Positions 45,698 to 54,950 of a DNA stretch of 56,472 nt are shown here, piece after piece (the stretch's first letter is position 1; every line of letters begins with the position of its first letter). A program made the position numbers and the translations under genes. The notes below the pieces were generated by a model. It worked only from the letters and a program-made list of their open reading frames with translations. It searched no databases and was not told the origin of the DNA. Source of the stretch: Sulfurimonas sp. Its GTDB lineage: Bacteria > Campylobacterota > Campylobacteria > Campylobacterales > Sulfurimonadaceae. The stretch covers positions 1 through 56,472 of the forward strand of contig JALWTK010000108.1 in NCBI GenBank assembly GCA_027082875.1, read 5' to 3'.

Positions 45698-48600
45698 TTA
45701 AACGTCTTTAATTGTAACTTCGTAAGCTTTTTGACTTGGCTTAACTGGGCGTTTGATATGGTAAGGACGACGTAACGTATCACCTGCTTCAAGTGGGCGA
45801 GTAAGTTGATCTCTCCACTCTCTGTAGACTTTAAAGTTATTTTCGTAATTAACATGGATATCACCAATTTTATCATTAGCACCTGCTTTAGTGATAATAA
45901 CTTTTTGATGCCAACCGTGGTTACCCGCAATTGGATCTGGATGACAGGGAGCAACAGCATTTTGCCATGCACCTGAGAGACCATTCCACCAGATATCATC
46001 TAAATCTTTGTTGTACTCTTTGAACTGCCATGCTTCATGAGGTTTAATACCCTCAGTAGTTGTCATAGTTCCAATTTTACCATCATTTGTCATATCCACC
46101 TTAGGTGAACCTAGACTCATAATACCAAGTGAGTGTTCAAACCCTGGAATATTAACAGCATCTTTAAGTTTCCAACGACCAGCATGGTGTGAACAAGCTA
46201 AAACACCTGGACGAGTTGCTTCAGTTGGTACAGCCATAGCTACGAAGTAACCACTTTTTATACCAGTTAAAGTATCTTGTATTTGTACTTTTATTGCATC
46301 ACCACGTTTAATGCCAAGTTTTTCAGCATCTTTTGTGTATATCCAAACAGGATTATGATTTTGTGAAATCTCCATAAGGTGCTTAGAGTTCACAGAACGT
46401 GTGTGAATATTATATGGTAAACGATAAATCGTATTCAATGCAAATTCATTTTCTGCATTCATATGCTTATGGTGAACTTGAGTTACAAGGTGAACCATTT
46501 TATCGTTTTCTGCATCATTTCGTGGATAGATAGGAACAGCATATTCAGGCCACTTCCACTCATCAGCTAACCACTCAGAGAAGAACTCTAGTTTTTTACT
46601 TAATGTGTGGAAACCTTCTTTCAGTTCGCCATCAATATCTACACCAATAGATTTTTTGAAATCACCATCTTTTACCCATAGTGCACCAAACTCATCTTTT
46701 GTTACTTCAGATTTCGCATACTTATGTCCGTGCGCATGGTAGTATTTACCATCGAACTCAAGCTCTTCTTCTTGAGGCTTATAGACATCAGTTTTCTCAG
46801 TCCAAGCACCATGATCTCTCATATAGCTATATACTGGATACTCTTCTTCCGGATACATTTTATGTGCTGCATCGTTAAGTTTTGGTAAAAGACTCATCGC
46901 AGTATCAAACCATTCTGGAACAGTAACACAACGTGATGGATCTTTTTTACTTGCCCAGTATTTAGCAACACCAAGACTACCATCTGGATCCACATGGTGC
47001 ATAATAAGGTTAGGCCAGAATTCTGACTCTTCCCATACTTCACCAAGACCAAACTTCATATGTGCTTCAAGAGTAGCACGAGTTGGATCTTTTGCTTTCC
47101 ATCCCATCTTCTCTGCAGCTACGCGAAGTACTGCTTGACGGAACTCTATACGTTGTTCTGGTTTAGATGGAGTTGACTGTTGGTCATTTCTCTCACCTGC
47201 AAGTCCAACTGGAAGAACATAATCACAGTACCAGTTAGTCTCAGACCAAGTTGGAGATAAGTTAAATGTTACTTCAAATTTCGACTCATCTTTAAGTGCT
47301 TCCATCCAACGGAAACCATCTGGATTAATCCAGAGTGGATTGTGCATTCTTGGAACATATACAGCTATAGATTTAGGAATCTTCAGACCTTTTTTTGTCC
47401 ATTTCGCATGCCACTTATCATCCATCATCATCTGAGGTAACATAAAGCCCATCTCATAAGTAGAAATTGGATACTCAGGTGGCCATGCCAACTCATTCCA
47501 TGCATCAGTTTTTCCAGGATGTTCTCCAGCTACTGTAGCCTTATCACCTTTACCTGCAACTGAAATCTCATGCCAGTGGTGCATACCAACACCACCAATG
47601 TCACCACGCATAGCTCCAACAAGAGCAAGAGGTAAGAAACCAGCACGAGTATTCATCCAACCACCACGGTGACCAATAGCTCCTGCACGCCATAAGTAAG
47701 ATGCTATCTTAGCACCAGCTGGAACAAAAAGTTCCCATAACTCATCAAGTTTATACTCCATGCCTTCAAGTTTACACTCTTTAACAACAAATTCTTTAGT
47801 ATACGGTGAGTAAAGTTCTTGTGCTAACTCAATAAATGACTCATAAGAATCATCTTTTGGCATTTTAGAAATATAGCCATAACCAATCATCTTTTTAAGA
47901 TAATCTTTATTTGCCATCAATCTATCCCAGTTCATCCACTCTTTTACATACTCATGATCTACTATATCTGAACCATCTTTTTTCTTTTCATGGAAAATAC
48001 GATTAGCTAAATAGAGATAAAGGGCTGCTTCAGTTCCCGGCCATGCAGGAATCCATAAATCAGCCATACCAGCAGAGTTAGACATACGAGGGTCAATAAC
48101 AACCATTTTTGCACCACGTTTACGTGAATCAGCGATTAAACCAGCTGATTGTTGGAAGTAGTGACCAGCATCTGCAGCATGAGATGATTGTAAGAAGATT
48201 AAATCTGCATTTCCCCAATCTGGAGAGTTTCTATCATCATTTGCCCACTGAATAGTGCCTTCACGAGCACCTGCAGAACAGATGTTCGTATGAGAGTTGT
48301 ACCCATCAATACCTAGTGATTGTGGAACACGTGGTCCAAAACCATTTTCATTTGGACGACCAACATGATACATGATTTGTTTTTTAGAAATTTCATCACC
48401 CTTAGCAAGTGTATCATGCATTTTCTTACCGATGACACCCATCGCTTCATCCCAAGTTACACGAACCCACTTACCTTCACCACGTTTAGAACCTGGTGCA
48501 CGCTTGATTGGGAAAGGAATACGATCTGGATCATACATTTGAGAAGTTACAGCATATCCTTTTGCACAGTTTCTACCACGAGAACCTGTGTGAAGTGGAT

Positions 48601-48988
48601 TACCCATATATTTACGTACTGTTAATATACCTTTTTCAAACTCATTAGTATTTACCCATGCTGTAAGACCACAACCAGCTTCACAGTTTGAACAAACTGT
48701 AGGAACGATTGTATAGTCATTTACTTGGATACCATCAGGGTTAGATTCGCTACGAACACCGTGACGCTCAATACCACCACGTTTCCAGTCTGTACCATCT
48801 AACTCTTTAAAACTATCCCACTCTTTTACATCTGGGTAAAAAGAGAGAGTGTCTGGAGTATTTGTAAACTTACTGTCGCTAACAGATTCTGCAGCTGCAT
48901 CAGTTGCAAAAACTCCCTTAGCAATAGCTACACCAGCAACGCTGAATGCAGCACCTTTTAAAAATGTTCTTCTACTTTGTAAATACAT
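45698..48988 (-). CDS. Tat-exported molybdopterin oxidoreductase, catalytic subunit
   Basis: 1096 residues. Twin-arginine signal SRRTFLKGAAF at residues 5-15, then the [4Fe-4S] motif C99-x2-C102-x3-C106-x34-C141, then a molybdopterin domain. The segment NSHTNICSAGAREG (around residue 231) matches the position where this family supplies the Mo ligand, with C237 the likely ligand, as in polysulfide, thiosulfate, tetrathionate and arsenate enzymes. It is longer than typical PsrA/PhsA (about 750). The C-terminal molybdopterin-dinucleotide domain (LNTIYRLPYNIHTRSVNSKHL, GVLACSHHAGRW) is complete. Exported with a FeS subunit and an NrfD anchor. Substrate unresolved: polysulfide, sulfite or other sulfur compound most likely. 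Confidence 0.85.
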   Translation of the reverse strand: MYLQSRRTFLKGAAFSVAGVAIAKGVFATDAAAESVSDSKFTNTPDTLSFYPDVKEWDSFKELDGTDWKRGGIERHGVRSESNPDGIQVNDYTIVPTVCSNCEAGCGLTAWVNTNEFEKGILTVRKYMGNPLHTGSRGRNCAKGYAVTSQMYDPDRIPFPIKRAPGSKRGEGKWVRVTWDEAMGVIGKKMHDTLAKGDEISKKQIMYHVGRPNENGFGPRVPQSLGIDGYNSHTNICSAGAREGTIQWANDDRNSPDWGNADLIFLQSSHAADAGHYFQQSAGLIADSRKRGAKMVVIDPRMSNSAGMADLWIPAWPGTEAALYLYLANRIFHEKKKDGSDIVDHEYVKEWMNWDRLMANKDYLKKMIGYGYISKMPKDDSYESFIELAQELYSPYTKEFVVKECKLEGMEYKLDELWELFVPAGAKIASYLWRAGAIGHRGGWMNTRAGFLPLALVGAMRGDIGGVGMHHWHEISVAGKGDKATVAGEHPGKTDAWNELAWPPEYPISTYEMGFMLPQMMMDDKWHAKWTKKGLKIPKSIAVYVPRMHNPLWINPDGFRWMEALKDESKFEVTFNLSPTWSETNWYCDYVLPVGLAGERNDQQSTPSKPEQRIEFRQAVLRVAAEKMGWKAKDPTRATLEAHMKFGLGEVWEESEFWPNLIMHHVDPDGSLGVAKYWASKKDPSRCVTVPEWFDTAMSLLPKLNDAAHKMYPEEEYPVYSYMRDHGAWTEKTDVYKPQEEELEFDGKYYHAHGHKYAKSEVTKDEFGALWVKDGDFKKSIGVDIDGELKEGFHTLSKKLEFFSEWLADEWKWPEYAVPIYPRNDAENDKMVHLVTQVHHKHMNAENEFALNTIYRLPYNIHTRSVNSKHLMEISQNHNPVWIYTKDAEKLGIKRGDAIKVQIQDTLTGIKSGYFVAMAVPTEATRPGVLACSHHAGRWKLKDAVNIPGFEHSLGIMSLGSPKVDMTNDGKIGTMTTTEGIKPHEAWQFKEYNKDLDDIWWNGLSGAWQNAVAPCHPDPIAGNHGWHQKVIITKAGANDKIGDIHVNYENNFKVYREWRDQLTRPLEAGDTLRRPYHIKRPVKPSQKAYEVTIKDV

Positions 48989-49001
48989 TTATATATTCTC
49001 C

Positions 49002-49925
49002 TTAACTCAACGGTAATAATTGTGGGATGACAAGCCATACATGCTTAACTACCCATAGACCTGCGATAGCTAAAATAGCTGCAAGTGTTAAAATACTGTT
49101 ACTTTTACTTACTCTGTAAAGTGCAACAAGAATCATCGGTAAGATATAAGCTACCCATTGTCCTATCCAGAACATAGTTGCATATTCACCGTCACCTTTA
49201 ACATAAGCTAAAATTGCTGTTACTTCTTCTGCTTTCATTGAACCGAAAATATACTCTGACATGTAGATAATAAATGCAAGTAATGCACTTAGCCCTAAGA
49301 TAGAAGCAAAGAAGTTCTTTGTCTCATCGCTAAGCTTAGAACCACCAAGTAAGATAATCGCTGCAGAACCACTAAGTGTAGCTGCTAAAATCATCTGCAC
49401 TGATTCAGTTGGCATTTGCCATAGTTCACGTGCTGTTGCTTCTGCCATGATACCCGCAGTATAAAGAGTAACTGGAATCGCTAAAAGTGTTACCCAAAAA
49501 AGTAATTTATCAAAAGTTGCATTTGCATCACTTGTTAATAAGCACTTATCTTTTCTAATCATCATTGCAGCCATTAGAAACTCGAGACCAACAAAAACAG
49601 TTGCCATCCATGCACCAACAGTAATTGCTGAAGTCCAGTGAGGATAGAAAAAGATATGCCACATTCTAAATGGTTGATGTAAGTCAGCCAATGTAAAAAG
49701 TAAGAAAACATTCATCATAACAAATGAAACGATAATTGCAGAAGTTCTTACTCCACTCATTTCACTAGCATTTTTTCTAAGTAATAAGAAAAGCATAAAT
49801 ACTAGACCTGTACCTATACTTTTCGCCCACATATTCATAGTAACAAACCAGCCCCAAAATACGTCTGGTAATGGTACATCCAAAGTAACTACAGCATTTG
49901 TTGCTGCTAAAGTTTCATGTATCAT
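49002..49925 (-). CDS. NrfD/PsrC-type quinone-linked membrane anchor
   Basis: 307 residues with about eight membrane helices (for example WGWFVTMNMWAKSIGTGLVFMLFLLL, then WHIFFYPHWTSAITVGAWMATVFVGLEFL). The pattern, length and position match PsrC/NrfD, which exchange electrons with menaquinone. No haem-ligand motif is obvious, as expected for NrfD. It starts 4 bases inside the FeS subunit gene and is followed by the catalytic gene after 13 bases. Confidence 0.9.
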   Translation of the reverse strand: MIHETLAATNAVVTLDVPLPDVFWGWFVTMNMWAKSIGTGLVFMLFLLLRKNASEMSGVRTSAIIVSFVMMNVFLLFTLADLHQPFRMWHIFFYPHWTSAITVGAWMATVFVGLEFLMAAMMIRKDKCLLTSDANATFDKLLFWVTLLAIPVTLYTAGIMAEATARELWQMPTESVQMILAATLSGSAAIILLGGSKLSDETKNFFASILGLSALLAFIIYMSEYIFGSMKAEEVTAILAYVKGDGEYATMFWIGQWVAYILPMILVALYRVSKSNSILTLAAILAIAGLWVVKHVWLVIPQLLPLS

Positions 49926-50560
49926 TCGTGATGCCCTCCTAATGGAAGTGTTGTGATTTTATTAAATAAGTTATACCCTTCTTCTCTTCTTGATGCGAGA
50001 GGATTAAGATTAACTTGACTTGCTCCAACATAGAAGTGATGAGGATTTGTGCCTTTTTCTGGTTTACGCACCTGAACATCTCTATGGTCTTGGATATACA
50101 TTGAAATATTTGATTTTGGATCTTCAAGGTCACCAAAAATATTTGCACCAACTGGACAAGCAACAACACATGCTGGCATCATAGATGAAGCAATACGGTG
50201 TGCACAGTAAGTACATTTATCAGCTGTTTGAGTCTCTGGGTCAATATAGATCGCTCCATAAGGACAAGCCATAACACAACCAGCACAACCGATACAACGC
50301 TCTTTATCGATATTTACAATACCGTTTTCAATATAGTGAAGAGCAGATACTGGACAAATTCTCTCACAAGGAGCATTTTCACAGTGATTACATCTCAGAG
50401 GTGTAAAAGTTCTCTTCGTTTCTGGGAAAGTTCCCACATCTACATACTTAACACGTAATCTCCATGTACTAAGTGGCACTTCATTCTCCACTTTACATGC
50501 GATCTCACATCCTTTACAACCCATACACAGGTGTAAATCAACTAGGAAACCTAATTGCAT
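49922..50560 (-). CDS. four-cluster ferredoxin subunit (DmsB/PsrB type)
   Basis: 212 residues from the ATG at 50560, chosen because AAAGGAG lies 5 bases before it; a TTG 18 bases upstream is in frame but lacks such a site. It has four [4Fe-4S] motifs: CMGCKGCEIAC, CNHCENAPCERICP, CIGCAGCVMACP, CTYCAHRIASSMMPACVVACP. It should pass electrons between the Mo subunit and the NrfD anchor. No Sec or Tat signal is seen, so it is probably co-exported with the catalytic subunit. First gene of the operon. Confidence 0.92.
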   Translation of the reverse strand: MQLGFLVDLHLCMGCKGCEIACKVENEVPLSTWRLRVKYVDVGTFPETKRTFTPLRCNHCENAPCERICPVSALHYIENGIVNIDKERCIGCAGCVMACPYGAIYIDPETQTADKCTYCAHRIASSMMPACVVACPVGANIFGDLEDPKSNISMYIQDHRDVQVRKPEKGTNPHHFYVGASQVNLNPLASRREEGYNLFNKITTLPLGGHHE

Positions 50561-50624
50561 ATATTCTCCTTTGGCCAATCACGGCTTATTTAGATTTATA
50601 ACTACGACTAATTTTTATTAAAAG

Positions 50625-50657
50625 AAGCCCTTATGCACGGCATTTAGGGCTTTTTTT
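50625..50657. terminator. intrinsic terminator between hisD and the molybdoenzyme operon
   Basis: AAGCCCT (50625-50631) pairs with AGGGCTT (50646-50652), with an inner TGC/GCA stem. On the plus strand seven T follow (50651-50657). On the minus strand, the direction of hisD transcription, the stem is followed by CTTTTA, so it can end the hisD operon before the molybdoenzyme promoter. Confidence 0.7.
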
Positions 50658-50742
50658 ACTGTTCTAATATTAGCTAAGTTACCTTAAGCAACTAATAAAT
50701 TGAAAGAAAAATTATGTGATTTTTTTGTTATATGGGTAATTT

Positions 50743-50770
50743 AAGCAGTACTGAAGATTTAGTACTGCTT
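50743..50770. terminator. 10-bp hairpin just after hisD
   Basis: AAGCAGTACT (50743-50752) pairs perfectly with AGTACTGCTT (50761-50770) around an eight-base loop, 12 bases past the hisD stop. It has TTTTG after it on the plus strand and only weak T runs on the minus strand. It probably acts with the second hairpin 90 bases further on. Confidence 0.55.
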
Positions 50771-50781
50771 TTGTGATATGG

Positions 50782-52074
50782 TTATTTGTTAAGTCTTACG
50801 CGAACAGATTGCTCATGAGCTGTTAATCCCTCTGTATTTGCAATGAGAGCACACTCTTCACCTATCTCATTAATAGCTGCATGACTAAATGAGATAATAG
50901 AAGTTTTCTTCATAAAGTTCTCTACTCCAAGTGGTGAGTAAAACTTCGCAGTCCCTCCTGTTGGGAGAGTATGATTAGGACCTGCAACATAGTCACCTAT
51001 AGCTTCAGGAGTGTTGTGCCCTAAGAAGATAGCACCGGCATGCTTGATAAGGGGAAGAAGTTCAAAAGGGCTAAGTGTTGCTACTTCTAAGTGCTCCGGA
51101 GCGATATCGTTCATAAGTTTAATAGCTTCCTCCATATCAGTAGTCACAATAATTGCACCACGCTCTTCTATACTCTTACGAGCAATCTCTTGACGAGGGA
51201 GTGTTACAAGCCAATTTTCTATCTCTCTCTTTACTGCATCAGCTAACTCTTGTGATGGTGTTATAAGTATAGAACTTGCCATTTCATCATGCTCTGCCTG
51301 AGAGAGTAAGTCTATCGCTAAGTGATTAGCATTTGCACTGTCATCAGCCAAAACACCTATCTCACTTGGTCCTGCTATCATGTCAATATTGACTTCACCA
51401 AAAACCATCTTTTTTGCAGTTGCAACGAAGATATTTCCTGGTCCTGTAATCACATCTACCTTAGGGATGGTCTCAGTTCCATAAGCCATAGCGGCGATCG
51501 CACTCGCCCCACCTACTTTGTAAACCTGTGTCACACCACAAAGATGACAAGCTGCTAAGAGCAGTTCATTTGGCTCATTATCTGGTGTTGGTGTACATAC
51601 AACTATATTTTGAACCCCTGCAACTTGAGCAGGTATAACATTCATAAGAAGAGAAGATGGGTAAGCAGCTTTACCTCCAGGGATGTAAAGCCCTGCACTA
51701 TCCACAGCAGTCACTTTCTGTCCTAATATAGTCCCATTATCCTCTGTATCAAACCATGACTTTGGTTTTTGTTTCTCATGATAAGCTTTGATACGATCAT
51801 ATGCAAGATGTAGAGAAGCCTTGAGTTTTTCATCCAGTAGATTATAAGCCCTACGCATAGAGTCTGTAGAGATTTGAAGATCTGCATCACTTGCTGGTAT
51901 CCAGTTATCAAACTTTGCTATATGCTCTTTTAGTGCACCATTTTTTCTCTCTTGAATCTCAGAGATAATACCACCTACGATATTGCCAACATGAGCCATA
52001 TCCATCTTTCCACGTCCTAATAACTCTTCAAACTTTGTGTTAAAATCACTTTCACTTGATTTAATAAACATCAT
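50782..52074 (-). CDS. hisD: histidinol dehydrogenase
   Basis: 430 residues, standard length. It oxidises L-histidinol to histidine with NAD. Signature: [54 protein letters not shown], the zinc-site segment [18 protein letters not shown], and the C-terminal [45 protein letters not shown] (fragments). Its start overlaps the previous stop by one base. It is the last gene of an operon that is otherwise unrelated to histidine synthesis. Confidence 0.97.
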   Translation of the reverse strand: MMFIKSSESDFNTKFEELLGRGKMDMAHVGNIVGGIISEIQERKNGALKEHIAKFDNWIPASDADLQISTDSMRRAYNLLDEKLKASLHLAYDRIKAYHEKQKPKSWFDTEDNGTILGQKVTAVDSAGLYIPGGKAAYPSSLLMNVIPAQVAGVQNIVVCTPTPDNEPNELLLAACHLCGVTQVYKVGGASAIAAMAYGTETIPKVDVITGPGNIFVATAKKMVFGEVNIDMIAGPSEIGVLADDSANANHLAIDLLSQAEHDEMASSILITPSQELADAVKREIENWLVTLPRQEIARKSIEERGAIIVTTDMEEAIKLMNDIAPEHLEVATLSPFELLPLIKHAGAIFLGHNTPEAIGDYVAGPNHTLPTGGTAKFYSPLGVENFMKKTSIISFSHAAINEIGEECALIANTEGLTAHEQSVRVRLNK

Positions 52075-52505
52075 TATTTTTTTGCTCTCTTTGTTTTTGT
52101 TTTACTGAACTCTTGCTTCACTATACTCAGTGCACGTAAAAAGTCTTCTGGTCCTACTGCACCCATTAGTGGTTGATACATAGGCTCTCCATTAGAATAT
52201 AGGAACCATATAGTAGGTGTACCTGGTCTCCATAGTTCTTTAGGCATTGCATCATTCTCGTCACTGTAAGCGATTATAGGGATGAAGTCTCTATTTAGCC
52301 CTTTTATAACTCTCGTATCTGAAAAGGTAGTTTTCTCTAGTACTTTACAATATTTACAAGTATGACGAGAAAATACAAAAAGTACTGGTTTCTTTTCAGC
52401 TTTTGCCTGTGCAATACCACTATCAAAATCTTTTGCCCACTTTATCCCATCTGCCATCACTGTTGTGGCTAGAAATAGAGCTATATAGAAAAATATTTTA
52501 CGCAT
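52074..52505 (-). CDS. periplasmic thioredoxin-fold protein
   Basis: 143 residues. A signal peptide (MRKIFFYIALFLATTVMADG) precedes a thioredoxin-like fold with FSRHTCKYCKVLEKTTF (Cys50 and Cys53) and a cis-Pro loop (RPGTPTIWFLYSNGEPM). The Cx2C site and size match thiol-disulfide proteins of the DUF255/SoxW-like type. It should reduce or repair a periplasmic disulfide or haem-binding Cys pair. It overlaps aroK by 8 bases and hisD by one, so it is tightly coupled to both. Confidence 0.85.
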   Translation of the reverse strand: MRKIFFYIALFLATTVMADGIKWAKDFDSGIAQAKAEKKPVLFVFSRHTCKYCKVLEKTTFSDTRVIKGLNRDFIPIIAYSDENDAMPKELWRPGTPTIWFLYSNGEPMYQPLMGAVGPEDFLRALSIVKQEFSKTKTKRAKK

Positions 52506-53019
52506 GTTTTTTTACCTTTTTAAGAAGTTCCTTCGAGCAAGCCTCTCCACTCTTATCTGTGACATCAATGACGATATCTGCCAGTTTTAAGTACTCTGGA
52601 CGACGTGCATCATAAAGTTCTTTTGCTTTTTTTAAGTCAGCTAAAAGTGGTCTTTTTTTTAACTTTTTAGCTGCATTCGGATGTTCTTTAATACGTTTAA
52701 TTATCGCATCAAAAGGAGAATCTAAAAGCACTATTATACCTATTTTTTTCAGATTTGTCTGTTTATAAAAACCACCACCGGTAGAGATAAGTGTATTTTT
52801 TACACTAGACTCTAGCCATTTGGCAACATTTTTCTCTAGTTTACGAAAATAAGCCTCGCCTTCCTCTGCAAAAACAGTTTTTATCTTTCTATTTTCCATA
52901 GATTCTATAAGGTCATCAGTATCGATAGTCATATACTTTGAATGCTTTATCACTTCACGAGCCACACTCCCTTTACCTACACCCATAAAGCCTATTAAAA
53001 TTATATTATTAGTTTTCAT
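52498..53019 (-). CDS. aroK: shikimate kinase
   Basis: 173 residues. It phosphorylates shikimate in aromatic amino-acid synthesis. LIGFMGVGKGSVARE gives the P-loop (residues 10-18), followed by IDTDDLIE (shikimate-binding Asp), FAEEGEAYFRKLE (Arg site) and ISTGGGFY (glycine loop); the lid region is Lys-rich. The residue after the P-loop Lys is Gly, where the family normally has Ser or Thr, with Ser one place later. The other signatures are intact, so I keep the call. It overlaps the thioredoxin gene by 8 bases. Confidence 0.9.
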   Translation of the reverse strand: MKTNNIILIGFMGVGKGSVAREVIKHSKYMTIDTDDLIESMENRKIKTVFAEEGEAYFRKLEKNVAKWLESSVKNTLISTGGGFYKQTNLKKIGIIVLLDSPFDAIIKRIKEHPNAAKKLKKRPLLADLKKAKELYDARRPEYLKLADIVIDVTDKSGEACSKELLKKVKKHA

Positions 53020-53020
53020 A

Positions 53021-54319
53021 TTAGTTTTTTCCTTGAATGCTAAATACGCTCATATCAAAATCTGGTTTTTTCTTTTTTATTTTCTTATAAATGAGAACTG
53101 GTGTCAAAACATTGTACTCTAAAAGAAGCATACTAATAATGAAATAGACTGCTGATGGAGCTAATAACTGTGGGATATAAAAAGCAAATATAAATCCTAT
53201 AAGTGAGAGTATCAGCAAGGTAAACTGGATCTTAGCAAGCCCCTTATCTATCATCTCATTTATAGTTGGGATACTCATATATCCCATCGCATTTAAGTGA
53301 AACCAGACTAAAAAAGGTACAATTTTATAAAGCATACCTATCATTATTGAAAGTACAAAACCACCACCTACTAAGACACCTACCATCACAATATACTCAT
53401 GTTTAAAAAACTCGTCAAATATCCAGAGAAAAGAACCAAGTGTCAAGAAAATACTAGATGTTCTCCAGTACCAAACAGTTACATCACTTATTGGACGTTT
53501 GCGTTTGTTAAACTTTAGCCAAACAGTAGTTGCAAATGCCCAGAAAAAAAGTGCTATCCATATCTTCGCAATAAGTTCATATTGCTCATAAAACTGATTT
53601 AAAACAAGCCATATTACAAGGCCAGTACTAATAAGTACAACAACTCTTTTTTTGCAGAACTGCTTAAACTTAGGAGCTACATAAAACATGGGAAGGACTT
53701 GAAATGCCACCCCAATAATAAGCAGACCACAGAACCCAAATATAGCCCAAACACTATGAACATTTGCCACTAAATAATGGTACTGAGATATACTTTTTGT
53801 CGCATATTCATAAAGTAAAAAAATACCCATAGATGCAATAAAAAAAGCGAAGAAAAGACTTGCTACCATTCCTTTTATAGTTGCAGTAAAATTTTCCACA
53901 TTTCGCATAGCATAAACTATAGATAGTATCATCGTGAAAAAGCCAAGGCCTAAGCCTATATAAGCGAAAGATGTAAAACTAGGAAGCTCATACTTCAAAC
54001 CAATTATCATTGCTAAAAGTCCAAGGGTAAGCATAAGGTAGGCGAATAGAGTTACTTGTTTGACTCTCTCTATCTTCGCACCAGCTAAAACAGGAAGCAT
54101 CTGTGTGAGTGCCCCAAACATGATAAAAGCAAAGATACCTATAGTAATAGCATGTGTTACTACGATAGAGTCGATAGAATATCTACTCATAAGGGTTGAA
54201 GAGTCACTCAGTAGAATCAAAATTCCTGCTATCATCCCGAAAAGTGGTGCGGTTAAAAAGAAACGCAATGGTGCTGATATTGGAGGTGCTTGATCAACTG
54301 ATAAACCGCTTAACTTCAT
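53021..54319 (-). CDS. polytopic membrane protein related to haem-copper oxidase subunit I / NnrS
   Basis: 432 residues with about 12 membrane helices. THAITIGIFAFIMFGALTQMLPVLAG and VHSVWAIFGFCGLLIIGVAFQVLPMFYVAP resemble the His-containing helices of NnrS and CcoN-like proteins, in which a His near the helix start and a 'GAL-x-Q-x-x-P' turn recur; a third segment has VPFLVWFHLNAMG. Haem binding is probable but inferred from these His only. NnrS-type proteins are linked to nitric-oxide stress. It follows a hemerythrin gene by 4 bases, which supports a role in O2 or NO handling. Confidence 0.6.
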   Translation of the reverse strand: MKLSGLSVDQAPPISAPLRFFLTAPLFGMIAGILILLSDSSTLMSRYSIDSIVVTHAITIGIFAFIMFGALTQMLPVLAGAKIERVKQVTLFAYLMLTLGLLAMIIGLKYELPSFTSFAYIGLGLGFFTMILSIVYAMRNVENFTATIKGMVASLFFAFFIASMGIFLLYEYATKSISQYHYLVANVHSVWAIFGFCGLLIIGVAFQVLPMFYVAPKFKQFCKKRVVVLISTGLVIWLVLNQFYEQYELIAKIWIALFFWAFATTVWLKFNKRKRPISDVTVWYWRTSSIFLTLGSFLWIFDEFFKHEYIVMVGVLVGGGFVLSIMIGMLYKIVPFLVWFHLNAMGYMSIPTINEMIDKGLAKIQFTLLILSLIGFIFAFYIPQLLAPSAVYFIISMLLLEYNVLTPVLIYKKIKKKKPDFDMSVFSIQGKN

Positions 54320-54323
54320 CTAT

Positions 54324-54764
54324 CTACTCAACTATCAAAGAGTCCATCATAGCCACAATACGATCAGACTCTGCACTCAAGTGTTGCTGAGCCATAGCAT
54401 AGAGCATCTGCTCCTCTTTCATATTGTGTTGCTGAAGTAAAATCATAAGTGTTTCACTTGTTCCAAAAAATCTGTCATTATTATTTTCATTTATAGCATT
54501 TAGAAGTTGTGAAAAAAGAGAACGCATTTGGGTATGCTCTTGTCTCATCATTTCTGTTGGTCCTTGAGTCATACCAGTTTTTTGTTCAAACTCAGGAAAC
54601 ATTACTCTCTCTTCCATTTGAAAGTGGTGCTCCATATCTGCTACAAACTCCTCAGCAAATGTACGAGTACTCTCTAGTGAAGAACCCGCTTGCTCTTCCA
54701 TCTTGGCAAAAATTTCATCACATTTTCTATGATCATTTGTTAGGTATTCTTGAATTGTGCTCAT
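54324..54764 (-). CDS. hemerythrin HHE domain protein
   Basis: 146 residues from the ATG at 54764, chosen for its GGGAGAA ribosome site; an ATG four codons upstream is possible. Di-iron ligand positions: H12 in NDHRKCD, H46/H47 with E51 in HHFQMEE, H77 in EHTQM, and H113-x3-E117 in QHNMKEE. This matches cytoplasmic single-domain hemerythrins that bind O2 or NO or sense them. A -10-like TATAAT lies on the minus strand (54800-54795). First gene of the operon down to hisD. Confidence 0.9.
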   Translation of the reverse strand: MSTIQEYLTNDHRKCDEIFAKMEEQAGSSLESTRTFAEEFVADMEHHFQMEERVMFPEFEQKTGMTQGPTEMMRQEHTQMRSLFSQLLNAINENNNDRFFGTSETLMILLQQHNMKEEQMLYAMAQQHLSAESDRIVAMMDSLIVE

Positions 54765-54896
54765 ATTTTCTCCCATATATAATATATTTTTGACATTATA
54801 TAGGAATAAAGTAATTTAAAAGTGAATTTCTAGTAAATTGGTAAAATAAATGTAGAAGTTTGGAAATAAGAGTTTCGTCTAGCTTACGAATGAAGA

Positions 54897-54925
54897 TTGA
54901 TATTCTCATAAATATAGAGTATAAT
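54897..54925 (+). promoter_or_regulatory. promoter of the zeta-kinase operon
   Basis: TTGATA (54897-54902), 17 bases, then TATAAT (54920-54925): a good sigma70-type promoter 26 bases before the ATG at 54951. Confidence 0.65.
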
Positions 54926-54950
54926 TACTGATAATGAAAATGAGATAATC

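Noticed and set aside
48320-48625. Plus-strand open frames inside the molybdopterin oxidoreductase gene
   Set aside because: They are antisense to a conserved catalytic domain and have no recognisable protein features.
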